A stretch of 64,000 nucleotides of DNA, taken from Streptomyces sp. NBC_00091 (GTDB lineage: Bacteria; Actinomycetota; Actinomycetes; Streptomycetales; Streptomycetaceae). Under the pieces are notes generated by a model. It was not told where the DNA came from, did no database searches, and saw nothing but the letters and a program-made list of their open reading frames with translations. This document shows, piece after piece, positions 28,566 through 39,335 of this stretch; position 1 is the stretch's first letter, and each line of letters begins with the position of its first letter. The translations under genes and the position numbers were made by a program. The DNA lies in assembly GCF_026343185.1 (NCBI RefSeq), contig NZ_JAPEMA010000001.1, positions 3,658,001-3,722,000 on the forward strand, in the 5' to 3' direction.

Positions 28566-28880
28566 ATGCCCGGTGGAGGTTTCGTCAGATTGCCAGGCGG
28601 CAGCGTGGTGGTCGCGCTCACGCTGCCGCGGCCGCCGTCCGGTGAGGGCGGCAGCGACGGAAACGTGCGCGTACTGGTGCACGCCGCGAACCGGGCCCGC
28701 GCCCTGACCAGGCTGCGGAACCTCGGCATGCGGGCCGTGTACCTGCGGGGCAACGCGCAGCCCCCCACCCCGGACGAGGTCACCGCCGTCCTCCACCACC
28801 CCGACGGCCTCCTGTGGCGCTGCGCCCCGGACCGCGCGGAAGAACTCTGGCACCCCATCCGCGCCCTGCTGGGCCGCTAG
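28566..28880 (+). CDS. conserved hypothetical protein
   Basis: 104 residues from ATG 28566 (GGGGGAG upstream at about 28550). A small, probably globular protein: GGSVVVALTLPRPPS, VRVLVHAANRARALTRLRNLG, MRAVYLRGNAQPPTPDEV, HHPDGLLWR. No signal peptide or membrane segment. I recognise it as a type common in Streptomyces near the M6 protease but know no function. Convergent with pncA, 14 bp apart. Confidence 0.75.
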   Translation: MPGGGFVRLPGGSVVVALTLPRPPSGEGGSDGNVRVLVHAANRARALTRLRNLGMRAVYLRGNAQPPTPDEVTAVLHHPDGLLWRCAPDRAEELWHPIRALLGR

Positions 28881-28894
28881 CCGCGCTAACAGCG

Positions 28895-29479
28895 CTAGCC
28901 GCCGACCAGGGTCACGCCGGCCGCCCGGAGCTCCTCCAGCGCCTTCTCGGCGGTGTGGGGGGCCACGGCGGCCGTCAGGTCCAGCAGCACGCGGGTGGCG
29001 AAGCCGGCGCGGGCGGCGTCGAGGGCGGTGGCCCTGACGCAGTGGTCGGTGGCGATGCCGACCACGTCCACCTCGCTCACGTGCCGGTCGCGCAGCCACT
29101 GGGCGAGGGTCGCGCCGTTCTCGTCGGCGCCCTCGAAACCGCTGTACGCGGCCTCGTACGCACCCTTGTCGAAGACGGCGGCGACCGCGCCGGAGGCGAC
29201 GGCGGGAGCGAAGTTCGGGTGGAACCCGACGCCCTCGGTCCCGGCGACGCAGTGCACCGGCCAGGAGGTCTCGTAGTCCGGCTCGGCCGGGGGCCGCGCG
29301 AAGTGGGACCCGGGGTCGATGTGGTGGTCCCGCGTCGCCACGACGTGCCGGTAGCCGGGGGTGCTCTGCCCGATCAGCTCCGTGATCGCGGCGGCGACGT
29401 CGGCTCCGCCGGTGACCGCGAGGCTGCCGCCTTCGCAGAAGTCGTTCTGTACGTCGACGACGATCAGTGCGCGGTGCAT
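28895..29479 (-). CDS. pncA: nicotinamidase
   Basis: 194 residues from ATG 29479. Isochorismatase-fold hydrolase that deamidates nicotinamide to nicotinate for NAD salvage. The catalytic triad is visible as Asp9 (VVDVQNDF), Lys105 (FDKGAYEAAYSGF) and Cys147 (ATDHCVRATALDA). The metal-binding stretch is DHHIDPGSHF with TSWPVHCVAGT. pncB, the next enzyme of the pathway, is on the same strand 600 bp upstream behind a repeat-rich spacer. Confidence 0.95.
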   Translation of the reverse strand: MHRALIVVDVQNDFCEGGSLAVTGGADVAAAITELIGQSTPGYRHVVATRDHHIDPGSHFARPPAEPDYETSWPVHCVAGTEGVGFHPNFAPAVASGAVAAVFDKGAYEAAYSGFEGADENGATLAQWLRDRHVSEVDVVGIATDHCVRATALDAARAGFATRVLLDLTAAVAPHTAEKALEELRAAGVTLVGG

Positions 29480-29589
29480 GTCGCGTGTCCTTCGGCTTGG
29501 TGTGTGTGGTGGTCGTGCGGTACGTCGGACCCTGCGGGTGCTCTTCCCCCACCCCGCCCCTTCCCGAAACTGGAGGCCCCACCCCCAGC

Positions 29590-30075
29590 CCCCCGCGCGC
29601 CTCAAACGCCGGCGGGGCCGGCCGCACCGGCCTCCCTGGGGCTCCGCCCCAGACCCCGCGCCTCAAACGCCGGCGGGGCTGGGTTTCCGCCTGGCGGTGC
29701 TGGAGTGCGCGCAGCGCACTTCCAGCCCCGCCGGCGCTTGAGGCGCGGGCGCGGAGCGCCGTGTAGTGAGCCGCGCCGGCGTCTGAGGCTGGGGGTCCCC
29801 CCGGACGGAGTCTGGGGGAGAACGGTGGAAGGGCGGGTAGGGGACTTGCCCCGCGCAGCGGCCCACGCGCCGCAGGCGGCGGCCGGACCCCAGCCCGGGC
29901 CCGTGGCCCCGCCCAGCCACCGGCGGACGGAGTTCGCCGCAGCGGCGCGAAGCCGGAGAGGCGCCCTGGCGCCGAGCCGCGCGAGCGGCGCGTCGGAAAT
30001 TGGGCCTGGCGCAGCGGGCCGAAGCCCGGGAGGCCGCCTGCGGCCGAGCGGTGCGAGGGTCGCGTCAAGAAGGGC
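29590..30075. repeat. repeat-rich spacer between pncB and pncA
   Basis: About 600 bp without a gene. It holds at least three copies of the dispersed unit CGCCTCAAACGCCGGCGGGG: about 29594-29619, 29641-29681 (with GGGGCTCCGCCCC in front) and inverted at 29722-29750, plus a diverged copy at about 29773-29790. A second repeat type with GAGCGGCGCGTCGGA at about 29981-29995 has a relative at about 36313-36333. The inverted pair 29656/29726 can fold into a large hairpin. Confidence 0.7.
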
Positions 30076-30080
30076 TCCCG

Positions 30081-31410
30081 CTACGCGTACTCCGTCGGGA
30101 TCACGGCCTCGCCGCGCGACAGCTGCGTCGCGGACAGCGGCAGCCCACCCCGCGCCCCGCGGTGACGGTCCCGCGCGGCCTCCAGCGGCTCTCGGGCCAC
30201 GACCTCGCCCGCCTTCACCAGCTGGACCAGCAGCTGCGCGTCGGCCAGCGCGGCCGGCACCGGCCCGGTGCCGACGACCTCCGCCTCCGCGACCCCCTCC
30301 GCGTCCACCCGCCGCGCCGCCCACTTGCGGCCGCCGATGGACGTCTTGCCGCCCGTGGCCTTCTTCGCCACCGGCACCAGCGGCGCCTTCGGGTCCGCCG
30401 ACGCCGCCCGCGCGACCAGCTTGTAGACCATCGAGCACGTCGGGTGCCCGCTGCCGGTCACCAGCTGGGTGCCCACCCCGTACGCGTCCACCGGCGCCGC
30501 CGCCAGCGAGGCGATGGCGTACTCGTCCAGGTCGGAGGTGACCACGATCCGCGTGCCCGTCGCGCCCAGCTCGTCGAGCTGCTGCCGCACCCGGTGCGCC
30601 ACCAGCAGCAGGTCGCCGGAGTCGATGCGCACCGCGCCCAGGCCCGTGCCGGCGACCTCCACCGCCGTGCGGACCGCCTCGGCGACGTCGTACGTGTCCA
30701 CCAGCAGGGTGGTCCCGCTGCCCAGCGAGGCCACCTGCGCGGTGAAGGCGTCCCGCTCGCTGTCGTGCACGAGCGTGAAGGCGTGCGCGCTGGTGCCGAC
30801 CGTCGGGATTCCGTACCGGAACCCGGCCGCGAGGTCCGAGGTGGAGGTGAAGCCGCCGACGTACGCGGCCCGTGAGGCCGCGACCGCCGCCAGCTCGTGG
30901 GTGCGGCGCGCCCCCATCTCGATCAGCGGCCGGTCGCCGGCGGCCGAGGCCATCCGGGAGGCGGCCGCCGCGATGGCGGAGTCGTGGTTGAGGATCGAGA
31001 GGATCACGGTCTCCAGCAGCACGCACTCGGCGAAGCTGCCCTCGACCCGCAGGATCGGCGAGCCGGGGAAGTAGACCTCCCCCTCCGGGTAGCCCCAGAT
31101 GTCACCCGAGAAGCGGTACGACGCCAGCCAGTCGAGCGTCCGCATGTCGACCACGGCCCGCTCCCGCAGGAACTCCAGCACCGCGCTGTCGAACCGGAAG
31201 TTCTCCACGGCGTCCAGGACGCGCCCGGTACCGGCCACCACCCCGTAGCGCCGCCCTTCGGGCAGTCGCCGGGTGAAGACCTCGAAGACCGAACGGCGGT
31301 CGGCGGTGCCGTTGGCCAGGGCGGCCTGCAGCATCGTGAGCTCGTAATGGTCCGTGAAGAGCGCTGTCGACGGCACGTCGACCGGCAGGCCCAGGTCCGC
31401 AGGGTTCATG
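30081..31410 (-). CDS. pncB: nicotinate phosphoribosyltransferase
   Basis: 442 residues from ATG 31410. Forms nicotinate mononucleotide from nicotinate and PRPP. Family motifs: [16 protein letters not shown] at the N-terminus, [18 protein letters not shown], the active-site-loop segment [22 protein letters not shown] (read in parts), [16 protein letters not shown], and the PRPP-side [13 protein letters not shown]. It feeds from pncA, encoded downstream on the same strand. Divergent from clpS with an 80-bp spacer that contains the AT-rich repeat ATCTCGTCAAAGTGACGAGAT at 31429-31449, a possible operator. Confidence 0.94.
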
Positions 31411-31428
31411 TCACGGATGCTAGCGCAC

Positions 31429-31450
31429 ATCTCGTCAAAGTGACGAGATG
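31429..31450. promoter_or_regulatory. palindrome between pncB and clpS
   Basis: ATCTCGTCA and TGACGAGAT (31429-31437 and 31441-31449) form a 9-bp inverted repeat around AAG, 19 bp upstream of the pncB start and 42 bp before clpS. It is a good candidate operator for NAD-salvage control; the regulator is unknown. Confidence 0.55.
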
Positions 31451-31490
31451 TAGGGGCCCGTTTGTGCGACCGGCCCTCCGCAGTGGCAGC

Positions 31491-31805
31491 ATGGGACAAG
31501 TGAGTGTTGCTCCCATTGAGATCGAACGCACCGAATCGGCCGAGGAGACCTTCGCGGTCCCCGAACCTGACGTCCCGTGGGTGACCCTGGTGCACAACGA
31601 CCCGGTCAACCTCATGAGCTACGTGACGTACGTGTTCCAGGCGTACTTCGGCTACCCCAAGGACAAGGCGACCAGGCTGATGCTCGACGTCCACAACAAG
31701 GGCAGGGCCGTCGTCTCCAGCGGCACCCGCGAGGAGATGGAGCGGGACGTGCAGGCCATGCACGGCTACGGGCTCTGGGCGACCCTCTCGCAGGACCGCA
31801 ACTGA
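31491..31805 (+). CDS. clpS: ATP-dependent Clp protease adaptor ClpS
   Basis: 104 residues from ATG 31491 (a GTG at 31500 is an alternative start). The ClpS core is unmistakable: [53 protein letters not shown]. It delivers N-degron substrates to ClpA/ClpC-type unfoldases. The DUF2017 gene starts at its last base (TGATG), as in other actinobacteria. Confidence 0.96.
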   Translation: MGQVSVAPIEIERTESAEETFAVPEPDVPWVTLVHNDPVNLMSYVTYVFQAYFGYPKDKATRLMLDVHNKGRAVVSSGTREEMERDVQAMHGYGLWATLSQDRN

Positions 31806-32404
31806 TGGGCGGCGTGTTCGAGCCCCGGAAGGGCGGCGGGGCCGCCGTCGCGCTGGACGAGATCGAGATCTCCATCCTGCGCTCCCTCGCCGTGCAGCTG
31901 CTGGAGCTGATCGGCCCGGGCGAGCCGGAGCCCGCCGCGGACGCCGACCCGCTGGCCGTGCTGTTCGCCTCCGACGGCCCCACCGAGCCGCCGTCGGACC
32001 CGGCGCTGGCCCGGCTCTTCCCGGACGCCTACGGAGGCCCCGGCGCGGGTTCCGGGGAGGATCCCGAGGAGCTGCGGGAGCGCTCGGCGGAGTTCCGCCG
32101 CTTCACCGAGAAGGACCTGCGCACCCGCAAGCGGGAGGACGCGCTGGCCGTCGTACGCAGCCTCGACTCCCTCACCCCGGCCGGCGACGGGGCGGCGGTG
32201 CTGGAGCTGACCGGGGAGCTGCCGCTGCGCTGGCTCGGCGCGCTCAACGACCTGCGGCTGACCATCGCGGCCCGGCTCGACATCACCGAGGACGACGAGA
32301 GTGCGGTGCTGTTCCGGCTCCCGGACGACGACCCGCGCAAGCCGATGGTGATGGCGTACCTCTGGCTGGGCGGCCTCCAGGAGACGCTCATCGAGACCCT
32401 GTGA
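31805..32404 (+). CDS. DUF2017 domain protein
   Basis: 199 residues from ATG 31805, sharing one base with the clpS stop. Mostly helical: IEISILRSLAVQLLELIG near the N-terminus, then an acidic variable stretch (40-85), FRRFTEKDLRTRKREDALAVVRSL, and the C-terminal LRWLGALNDLRLTIAARLDI with MVMAYLWLGGLQETLIETL. The constant clpS-DUF2017 coupling suggests a role in Clp-dependent proteolysis, but no activity is known to me. Confidence 0.92.
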   Translation: MGGVFEPRKGGGAAVALDEIEISILRSLAVQLLELIGPGEPEPAADADPLAVLFASDGPTEPPSDPALARLFPDAYGGPGAGSGEDPEELRERSAEFRRFTEKDLRTRKREDALAVVRSLDSLTPAGDGAAVLELTGELPLRWLGALNDLRLTIAARLDITEDDESAVLFRLPDDDPRKPMVMAYLWLGGLQETLIETL

Positions 32405-32768
32405 CCGGCCGACGGACCGGTCGGCGGACCGGCTGACGCCCGGCTCGCGAACGTCAAGGGCGTGTGGCTGTTCGCTCAGCGGACGCTCAAATCCGGATAA
32501 CGATCAGATCACCGCCATGCGGTGATCTGATCCATTCCTGGCCATATGTCCTGATATCACCGCGCCGTGGGTCGTATTTGCGCCCTTTTCCCGCCCCGTG
32601 GGCACGTGATAGATCTTCACGACCGCCGACGGGACGCCACCCATGTCCCCCGGCCTGCTTGAACCGGCTGATCGCCGGCGTGCAACTCCATCCGTATCCG
32701 GGGGGATCGAGGACCCGGTCCGCAGTCGTCAAAGGCGCGGATCGGCGTGGAGAAAGGCGCACCAAGAC
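32405..32768. promoter_or_regulatory. spacer with perfect 14-bp palindrome before permease
   Basis: 364 bp without a gene. A perfect inverted repeat with 14-bp arms (32502-32515 and 32519-32532; GATCAGATCACCGC and its complement, loop CAT) could end the clpS operon or be an operator; no T-tract follows. The stretch 32555-32620 is AT-richer and likely holds the permease promoter. Confidence 0.55.
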
Positions 32769-34214
32769 ATGACCTCTGTGCAGGTCGAGCAGCACGACAG
32801 GACGCCCGGCGAGGGCGCGCAGGGCGAGGGCGACGGGGAGGGTTACCACCGGGCGCTCGGAGCCCGCCAGATCCAGATGATCGCGATCGGCGGAGCCATC
32901 GGCACCGGCCTGTTCCTGGGCGCGGGCAAGGCGATCTCGAAGGCCGGACCGAGCCTGATCCTGGCCTACGCCATCGCCGGACTGGTCATCTTCTTCATCA
33001 TGCGGGCCCTGGGCGAGCTGCTCATGTACCGGCCCGTCTCCGGTTCCTTCTCGGACTACGCCCGCGAGTTCCTGGGCCCGTTCTGGGGTTACGCGACCGG
33101 CTGGACGTACTGGCTGTTCTGGGTGGTCACCGGCATCACCGAGGTCACCGCCGCGGCGAAGTACATGTCGTACTGGACGAACGACAGCTTCCCGCAGTGG
33201 GCCTACGCGCTGATCTTCACCGTGATCCTCTACGCCGCCAACCTGATCTCCGTGAAGCTCTTCGGCGAGCTGGAGTTCTGGTTCTCCATGGTCAAGGTCA
33301 CCGCCATCGTCGGCATGATCCTGATCTGCGCCGGCATCCTCACCATCGGCTTCTCCGATGCCGCCGCCACCGCCTCCGTCTCCAACCTGTGGAACGACCG
33401 CGGCTTCTTCCCCAACGGCATCGGCGAGACGCTGATGACCCTGCAGATCGTGATGTTCGCCTTCCTCGCGGTCGAGCTGGTCGGCGTCACCGCCGGCGAG
33501 TCCAAGGACCCCGCGAAGACCCTGCCCAAGGCCATCAACACCGTGCCGTGGCGGATCGCCGTCTTCTACGTCGGCGCGCTCATCATGATCATGTCGGTCA
33601 TCCCGTGGTCCAACTTCAAGGCCGGCGAGAGCCCCTTCGTGCTCGCCTTCGAGAAGATGGGCCTGGGCGTCGGCGCCGCGATCGTCAACTTCGTCGTCCT
33701 GACCGCCGCCCTGTCCTCCTGCAACTCGGGCATGTACTCCACCGGCCGCATGCTGCGCGACCTCGCGCTCAACGGCCAGGGCCCGAAGTTCTTCACCAAG
33801 CTCACGAAGAACGGCACCCCGCTGGCCGGCACCACCTTCTCCGCCGCGCTGATGCTGGTGGGCGTCTGGATCAACTACGTCGCCCCGGGCAAGGCCTTCG
33901 ACTACGTCGTCTCCTTCGCCACCATCTCCGGCATGTGGGCCTGGATCATGATCCTGGTCTGCCAGATCCGCTACCGCGCCAAGGCGGACCGCGGCGAACT
34001 GCCCCAGTCCGCCTTCCGCGCCCCCGGCGCCCCGTGGAGCAGCTGGTTCGCCCTGCTGTTCATCGGCATGGTCATCGTGATGATGGGCATCGACAAGGAC
34101 TCCCGCGTCTCGCTGTACTGCGCCCCGCTGTGGGGTCTGATCCTCGGCGTGTCCTACCTGGTGCTGAAGGCCCGCAACCCGCGCGGCGCCGCCTTCAACA
34201 AGGTCACCCGCTGA
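32769..34214 (+). CDS. APC-superfamily amino acid permease
   Basis: 481 residues from ATG 32769 (GGAGAAAGG upstream). Twelve membrane helices of the amino-acid transporter (AAT) type. The signature ALGARQIQMIAIGGAIGTGLFLGAG begins helix 1, with GPSLILAYAIAGLVIFFIMRALGEL after it (parts shown) and the GYATGWTYWLFWV, VTAGESKDPAKTLPKA and SSCNSGMYSTGRML motifs. The family includes GABA, proline, D-Ala/D-Ser and aromatic amino-acid permeases; the substrate cannot be decided. Stand-alone with its own terminator. Confidence 0.93.
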   Translation: MTSVQVEQHDRTPGEGAQGEGDGEGYHRALGARQIQMIAIGGAIGTGLFLGAGKAISKAGPSLILAYAIAGLVIFFIMRALGELLMYRPVSGSFSDYAREFLGPFWGYATGWTYWLFWVVTGITEVTAAAKYMSYWTNDSFPQWAYALIFTVILYAANLISVKLFGELEFWFSMVKVTAIVGMILICAGILTIGFSDAAATASVSNLWNDRGFFPNGIGETLMTLQIVMFAFLAVELVGVTAGESKDPAKTLPKAINTVPWRIAVFYVGALIMIMSVIPWSNFKAGESPFVLAFEKMGLGVGAAIVNFVVLTAALSSCNSGMYSTGRMLRDLALNGQGPKFFTKLTKNGTPLAGTTFSAALMLVGVWINYVAPGKAFDYVVSFATISGMWAWIMILVCQIRYRAKADRGELPQSAFRAPGAPWSSWFALLFIGMVIVMMGIDKDSRVSLYCAPLWGLILGVSYLVLKARNPRGAAFNKVTR

Positions 34215-34299
34215 CCCTGCGCACGTGAGTCCCGGCCGCCTGCCACGGCCGGGAACCGCACCCCGCGACCCCGCCCCCAGGGCGGTGTGTCCACCATTC

Positions 34300-34336
34300 G
34301 GGCCCTCCCGTACCACTCCTCGGTACGGGAGGGCCC
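34300..34336. terminator. terminator hairpin after permease
   Basis: Perfect 15-bp stem (34300-34314 with 34322-34336), 7-nt loop, 86 bp after the permease stop and just before the JAMM peptidase gene. Confidence 0.75.
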
Positions 34337-34356
34337 GTCTGCTTATCCTGTCGCTC

Positions 34357-34779
34357 ATGCTGACCCTCACCCAGGCCCTGTACGACCAGATCGTCGAGCA
34401 CGCCCGCAAGGACCACCCCGACGAGGCGTGCGGTGTCGTGGCCGGCCCGGCGGGCACCGGCCGCCCCGAGCGGTTCATCCCCATGCTCAACGCGGCGCGC
34501 TCGCCCACCTTCTACGAGTTCGACTCGAAGGATCTGCTCAAGCTCTACCGCGAGATGGACGACCGGGACGAGGAACCCGTGATCGTCTACCACTCGCACA
34601 CCGCCACCGAGGCCTACCCCTCGCGCACGGACATCACGTACGCGAACGAGCCCGGGGCGCACTACGTCCTCGTCTCCACGGCCGACCACGACGGCCTCGG
34701 CGAGTTCCAGTTCCGCTCCTACCGGATCGTCGAAGGTGTGATCACGGAGGAAGAAGTGCAGGTCGTAGCCGCCTACTGA
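34357..34779 (+). CDS. mec: JAMM/MPN (Mov34) metallopeptidase, Mec-like
   Basis: 140 residues from ATG 34357. The JAB1/MPN zinc signature is complete: Glu in DEACGVV, then YHSHTATEAYPSRTD (HxH...SxxD). In mycobacteria the orthologue Mec releases cysteine from the CysO-cysteine adduct. The gene precedes cysO and cysM, so it should complete the O-phosphoserine-dependent cysteine pathway here. The longer frame starting at 34225 crosses the terminator and is rejected. Confidence 0.9.
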   Translation: MLTLTQALYDQIVEHARKDHPDEACGVVAGPAGTGRPERFIPMLNAARSPTFYEFDSKDLLKLYREMDDRDEEPVIVYHSHTATEAYPSRTDITYANEPGAHYVLVSTADHDGLGEFQFRSYRIVEGVITEEEVQVVAAY

Positions 34780-34856
34780 CCACCATGTGAGCGGTCGGCG
34801 TCCACGATGCGGGATCACACTCCAAACGGGGGACCGGGAATCGTTAACATGACCGC

Positions 34857-34964
34857 ATGGTTTCCCACGACGTGAGCATCGAGACGCCCGGCAGGCTGCT
34901 GCTCGTGGCGCGGCTGCACGTCGACCTGTGCCGCCTCGCCAGCGCCATCTGTCCTGCCGCCTGA
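34857..34964 (+). CDS. short leader peptide (Cys-containing) upstream of cysO
   Basis: 35 codons from ATG 34857 to TGA 34964. It ends LHVDLCRLASAICPAA, the R-x-H-x-D-L-x-R-x-x-S-A-x-C pattern of actinobacterial putative leader peptides found before sulfur-assimilation genes. Two cysteines near the C-terminus suggest that ribosome pausing on low Cys-tRNA controls the cysO-cysM mRNA, 85 nt downstream. The pattern and position are seen; the control mechanism is inferred from work on cysteine-responsive leaders in mycobacteria. Confidence 0.75.
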   Translation: MVSHDVSIETPGRLLLVARLHVDLCRLASAICPAA

Positions 34965-36278
<1,314 letters not shown>

Positions 36279-36341
36279 GGCCGCCCTTTTTGACGCGCCG
36301 CTCGCGGCCGGGCCGTGCGGGCGGCGCGTCGGACAATGCGG

Positions 36342-36758
36342 TCACCCCCCACCGCCCCCCAGCCCCTTGGCCTCGTCCCACAGCGTCGGGTCCAGCGTCC
36401 CCACCCGCGTGCGGAACTCCCACAGCGACACCTCCTCCGGCCGGTCCGCCTCCAGGAAGCCGGCCCGCCCCTGGGTGCCGACCACCCCCGGCGGCAGCGG
36501 GATCACCCCGGCCCGCCGGTCGTCGTACTTCCCGGTGATCCACGCCACCCGCGCCCGCTCCCGGTGCGTCCGTACCGCCAGCACCAGGCACGGCCGGCCG
36601 TCCGCCAGGCACCACAGCTCTCCGGGCCGCACCCGCGGCGGCGGCCCCAGCCCGTGCGGCGGGGGCGCCGCCACCACCGTCGTGGCCCGCCGGGGGAGCA
36701 GCACCACCACCGTCACGGCGAGCGCCGCCAGTACGGCGGGCCACCACGACGTGTCCAT
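36342..36758 (-). CDS. membrane-anchored PemK/MazF-like protein
   Basis: 138 residues from ATG 36758. One membrane helix at 4-21 (WWPAVLAALAVTVVVLL) is followed by a PemK/MazF-like barrel: RVRPGELWCLADGRPCLVLAVRTH, ARVAWITGKYDD, GVIPLPPGVVG, VGTLDPTLWDEA (parts). Such membrane-tethered relatives without an obvious antitoxin are conserved in Streptomyces, so a classic toxin role is doubtful. No antitoxin-like gene is adjacent. The sequence ends in a Gly run. Confidence 0.75.
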   Translation of the reverse strand: MDTSWWPAVLAALAVTVVVLLPRRATTVVAAPPPHGLGPPPRVRPGELWCLADGRPCLVLAVRTHRERARVAWITGKYDDRRAGVIPLPPGVVGTQGRAGFLEADRPEEVSLWEFRTRVGTLDPTLWDEAKGLGGGGG

Positions 36759-36953
36759 ATTCCGACCGTAGCCGCGCGCGCGGCCCCCGGCGCGGCAACG
36801 CCTGTGCCCCTCGTCGCTCCCCTGGGTGACACCACAGGTGATTCCCCCCACAACGGCCTGCCGCGGAGGAGCGACCGGAGGTTTCGCGCCTTACGCTCGA
36901 CGCACGCACGGCCCGCATTCCGTCCACGGACCGTCCCCGGAGGTTCACGCTCC

Positions 36954-37706
36954 ATGAAGCTCACCGTCGTCGGCTGTTCGGGGTCCTTCCCGGCCGCGGA
37001 TTCGGCATGTTCGAGCTATCTCGTCGAGGCCGACGGCTTCCGGCTGCTCCTCGACATGGGCAACGGCTCCCTCGGCTCCCTCCAGCGCCACTGCGGTCTC
37101 TACGACCTCGACGCGATCTTCCTGAGCCACCTGCACGCCGACCACTGCATCGACATGTGCGCGTACTTCGTGGCCCGCTACTACCGGCACGAGGGCGGCC
37201 GCTGCGGAACCATCCCGGTCTACGGCCCGGAGGGCACCGAGCAGCGCCTGACCACGGCGTACGAGGACGTCCCCGACGAGCGCTCGATGAGCGAGGTCTT
37301 CGACTTCCGCACCCTGAAGTCCGGCAGCTTCGAGATCGGCCCGTTCACGGTCCGTACGGAGAAGGTCTGCCACCCGGTCGAGTCGTACGGCATCCGCGTC
37401 GAGCACGAGGGGCGGGTGCTGGCGTACTCGGGTGACACCGGGGTCTGCCCCGAGCTGGGGATGCTGGCGGAGGGGGCGGACCTCTTCCTGTGCGAGGCCT
37501 CCTTCACGCACGGCAAGGAGGACATCCCCGACCTGCACCTCAACGGCCGCGAGGCGGGCGAGTACGCGCGCGGCGGCCGGGTCGGACGGCTCGTGCTGAC
37601 GCACATCCCGCCGTGGACGGACGCGGAGCAGAACCTGGCGGACGCCCGCGCGGTCTACGACGGCCGGGTCGACCTCGCGTACGCGGGCGCCGTGTACGAG
37701 GTCTGA
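36954..37706 (+). CDS. MBL-fold metallo-hydrolase
   Basis: 250 residues from ATG 36954 (GGAGG upstream). Metallo-beta-lactamase fold with HLHADHCIDM (metal site), DMGNGSLGSL, LAYSGDTGVCPEL (metal-bridging Asp) and VLTHIPPW (last His). Length and motifs resemble RNase Z-like or cyclic phosphodiesterase members of the family. Conserved beside cysM in actinobacteria, but the substrate is not known to me. Confidence 0.9.
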   Translation: MKLTVVGCSGSFPAADSACSSYLVEADGFRLLLDMGNGSLGSLQRHCGLYDLDAIFLSHLHADHCIDMCAYFVARYYRHEGGRCGTIPVYGPEGTEQRLTTAYEDVPDERSMSEVFDFRTLKSGSFEIGPFTVRTEKVCHPVESYGIRVEHEGRVLAYSGDTGVCPELGMLAEGADLFLCEASFTHGKEDIPDLHLNGREAGEYARGGRVGRLVLTHIPPWTDAEQNLADARAVYDGRVDLAYAGAVYEV

Positions 37707-37728
37707 CCTCCCCGAACACGCCGGAACG

Positions 37729-37774
37729 CGACGAAGCCCCCGCCCTCCCTTCCGGGAGAGCGGGGGCTTCGTCG
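37729..37774. terminator. bidirectional terminator between MBL gene and nagE2
   Basis: Perfect 15-bp stem (37729-37743 with 37760-37774) enclosing a smaller CTCCC/GGGAG hairpin, between two convergent genes. Confidence 0.85.
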
Positions 37775-37791
37775 TACGGCCGCGGGAAGGC

Positions 37792-39048
<1,257 letters not shown>

Positions 39049-39142
39049 GGGTTCCTCCAGAGGACAAGGCGCTGCCTGGGACAGGGGAAAATGGGGGTGG
39101 CGGCGTCTCGGAAAAGGGGGACCACGAGCTGCTCGGCAGGCG

Positions 39143-39158
39143 CATGGTCTACACCATT
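39143..39158. promoter_or_regulatory. dre (DasR-responsive element), distal copy upstream of nagE2
   Basis: CATGGTCTACACCATT matches the DasR consensus ACTGGTCTAGACCAGT in its core TGGTCTACACCA. It lies 95 bp before nagE2, one base from the second site. DasR represses GlcNAc uptake genes until glucosamine-6-phosphate accumulates. Confidence 0.88.
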
Positions 39159-39159
39159 C

Positions 39160-39175
39160 GGTGGTGTAGACCAGT
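39160..39175. promoter_or_regulatory. dre (DasR-responsive element), second copy
   Basis: GGTGGTGTAGACCAGT, core TGGTGTAGACCA, next to the first dre, so two DasR dimers can bind side by side. Confidence 0.88.
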
Positions 39176-39238
39176 TGTAGCACGGTCGGGGTTAGATAAG
39201 GAACCTTCGTTTTCCTGTGGCCTGGACCACATGACGAA

Positions 39239-39268
39239 GGGCCCCCGGATCGAAGGATCCGAGGGCCC
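39239..39268. terminator. terminator hairpin of nagE1
   Basis: Stem GGGCCC-C-CGGATC against GATCCG-A-GGGCCC (39239-39251 and 39256-39268), 68 bp after the nagE1 stop and upstream of nagE2 on the same strand. Confidence 0.75.
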
Positions 39269-39335
39269 GTCGGGCCCGGGGCGGAAGGCCCCGGGGCTGC
39301 CGCGCCTTGGTGTTACCTGGCGTTACGCGTGGGTG

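Noticed and set aside
32487..34508. 673-codon minus-strand frame opposite the permease
   Set aside because: His/Asp/Gly-rich antisense frame of membrane helices; no domain.
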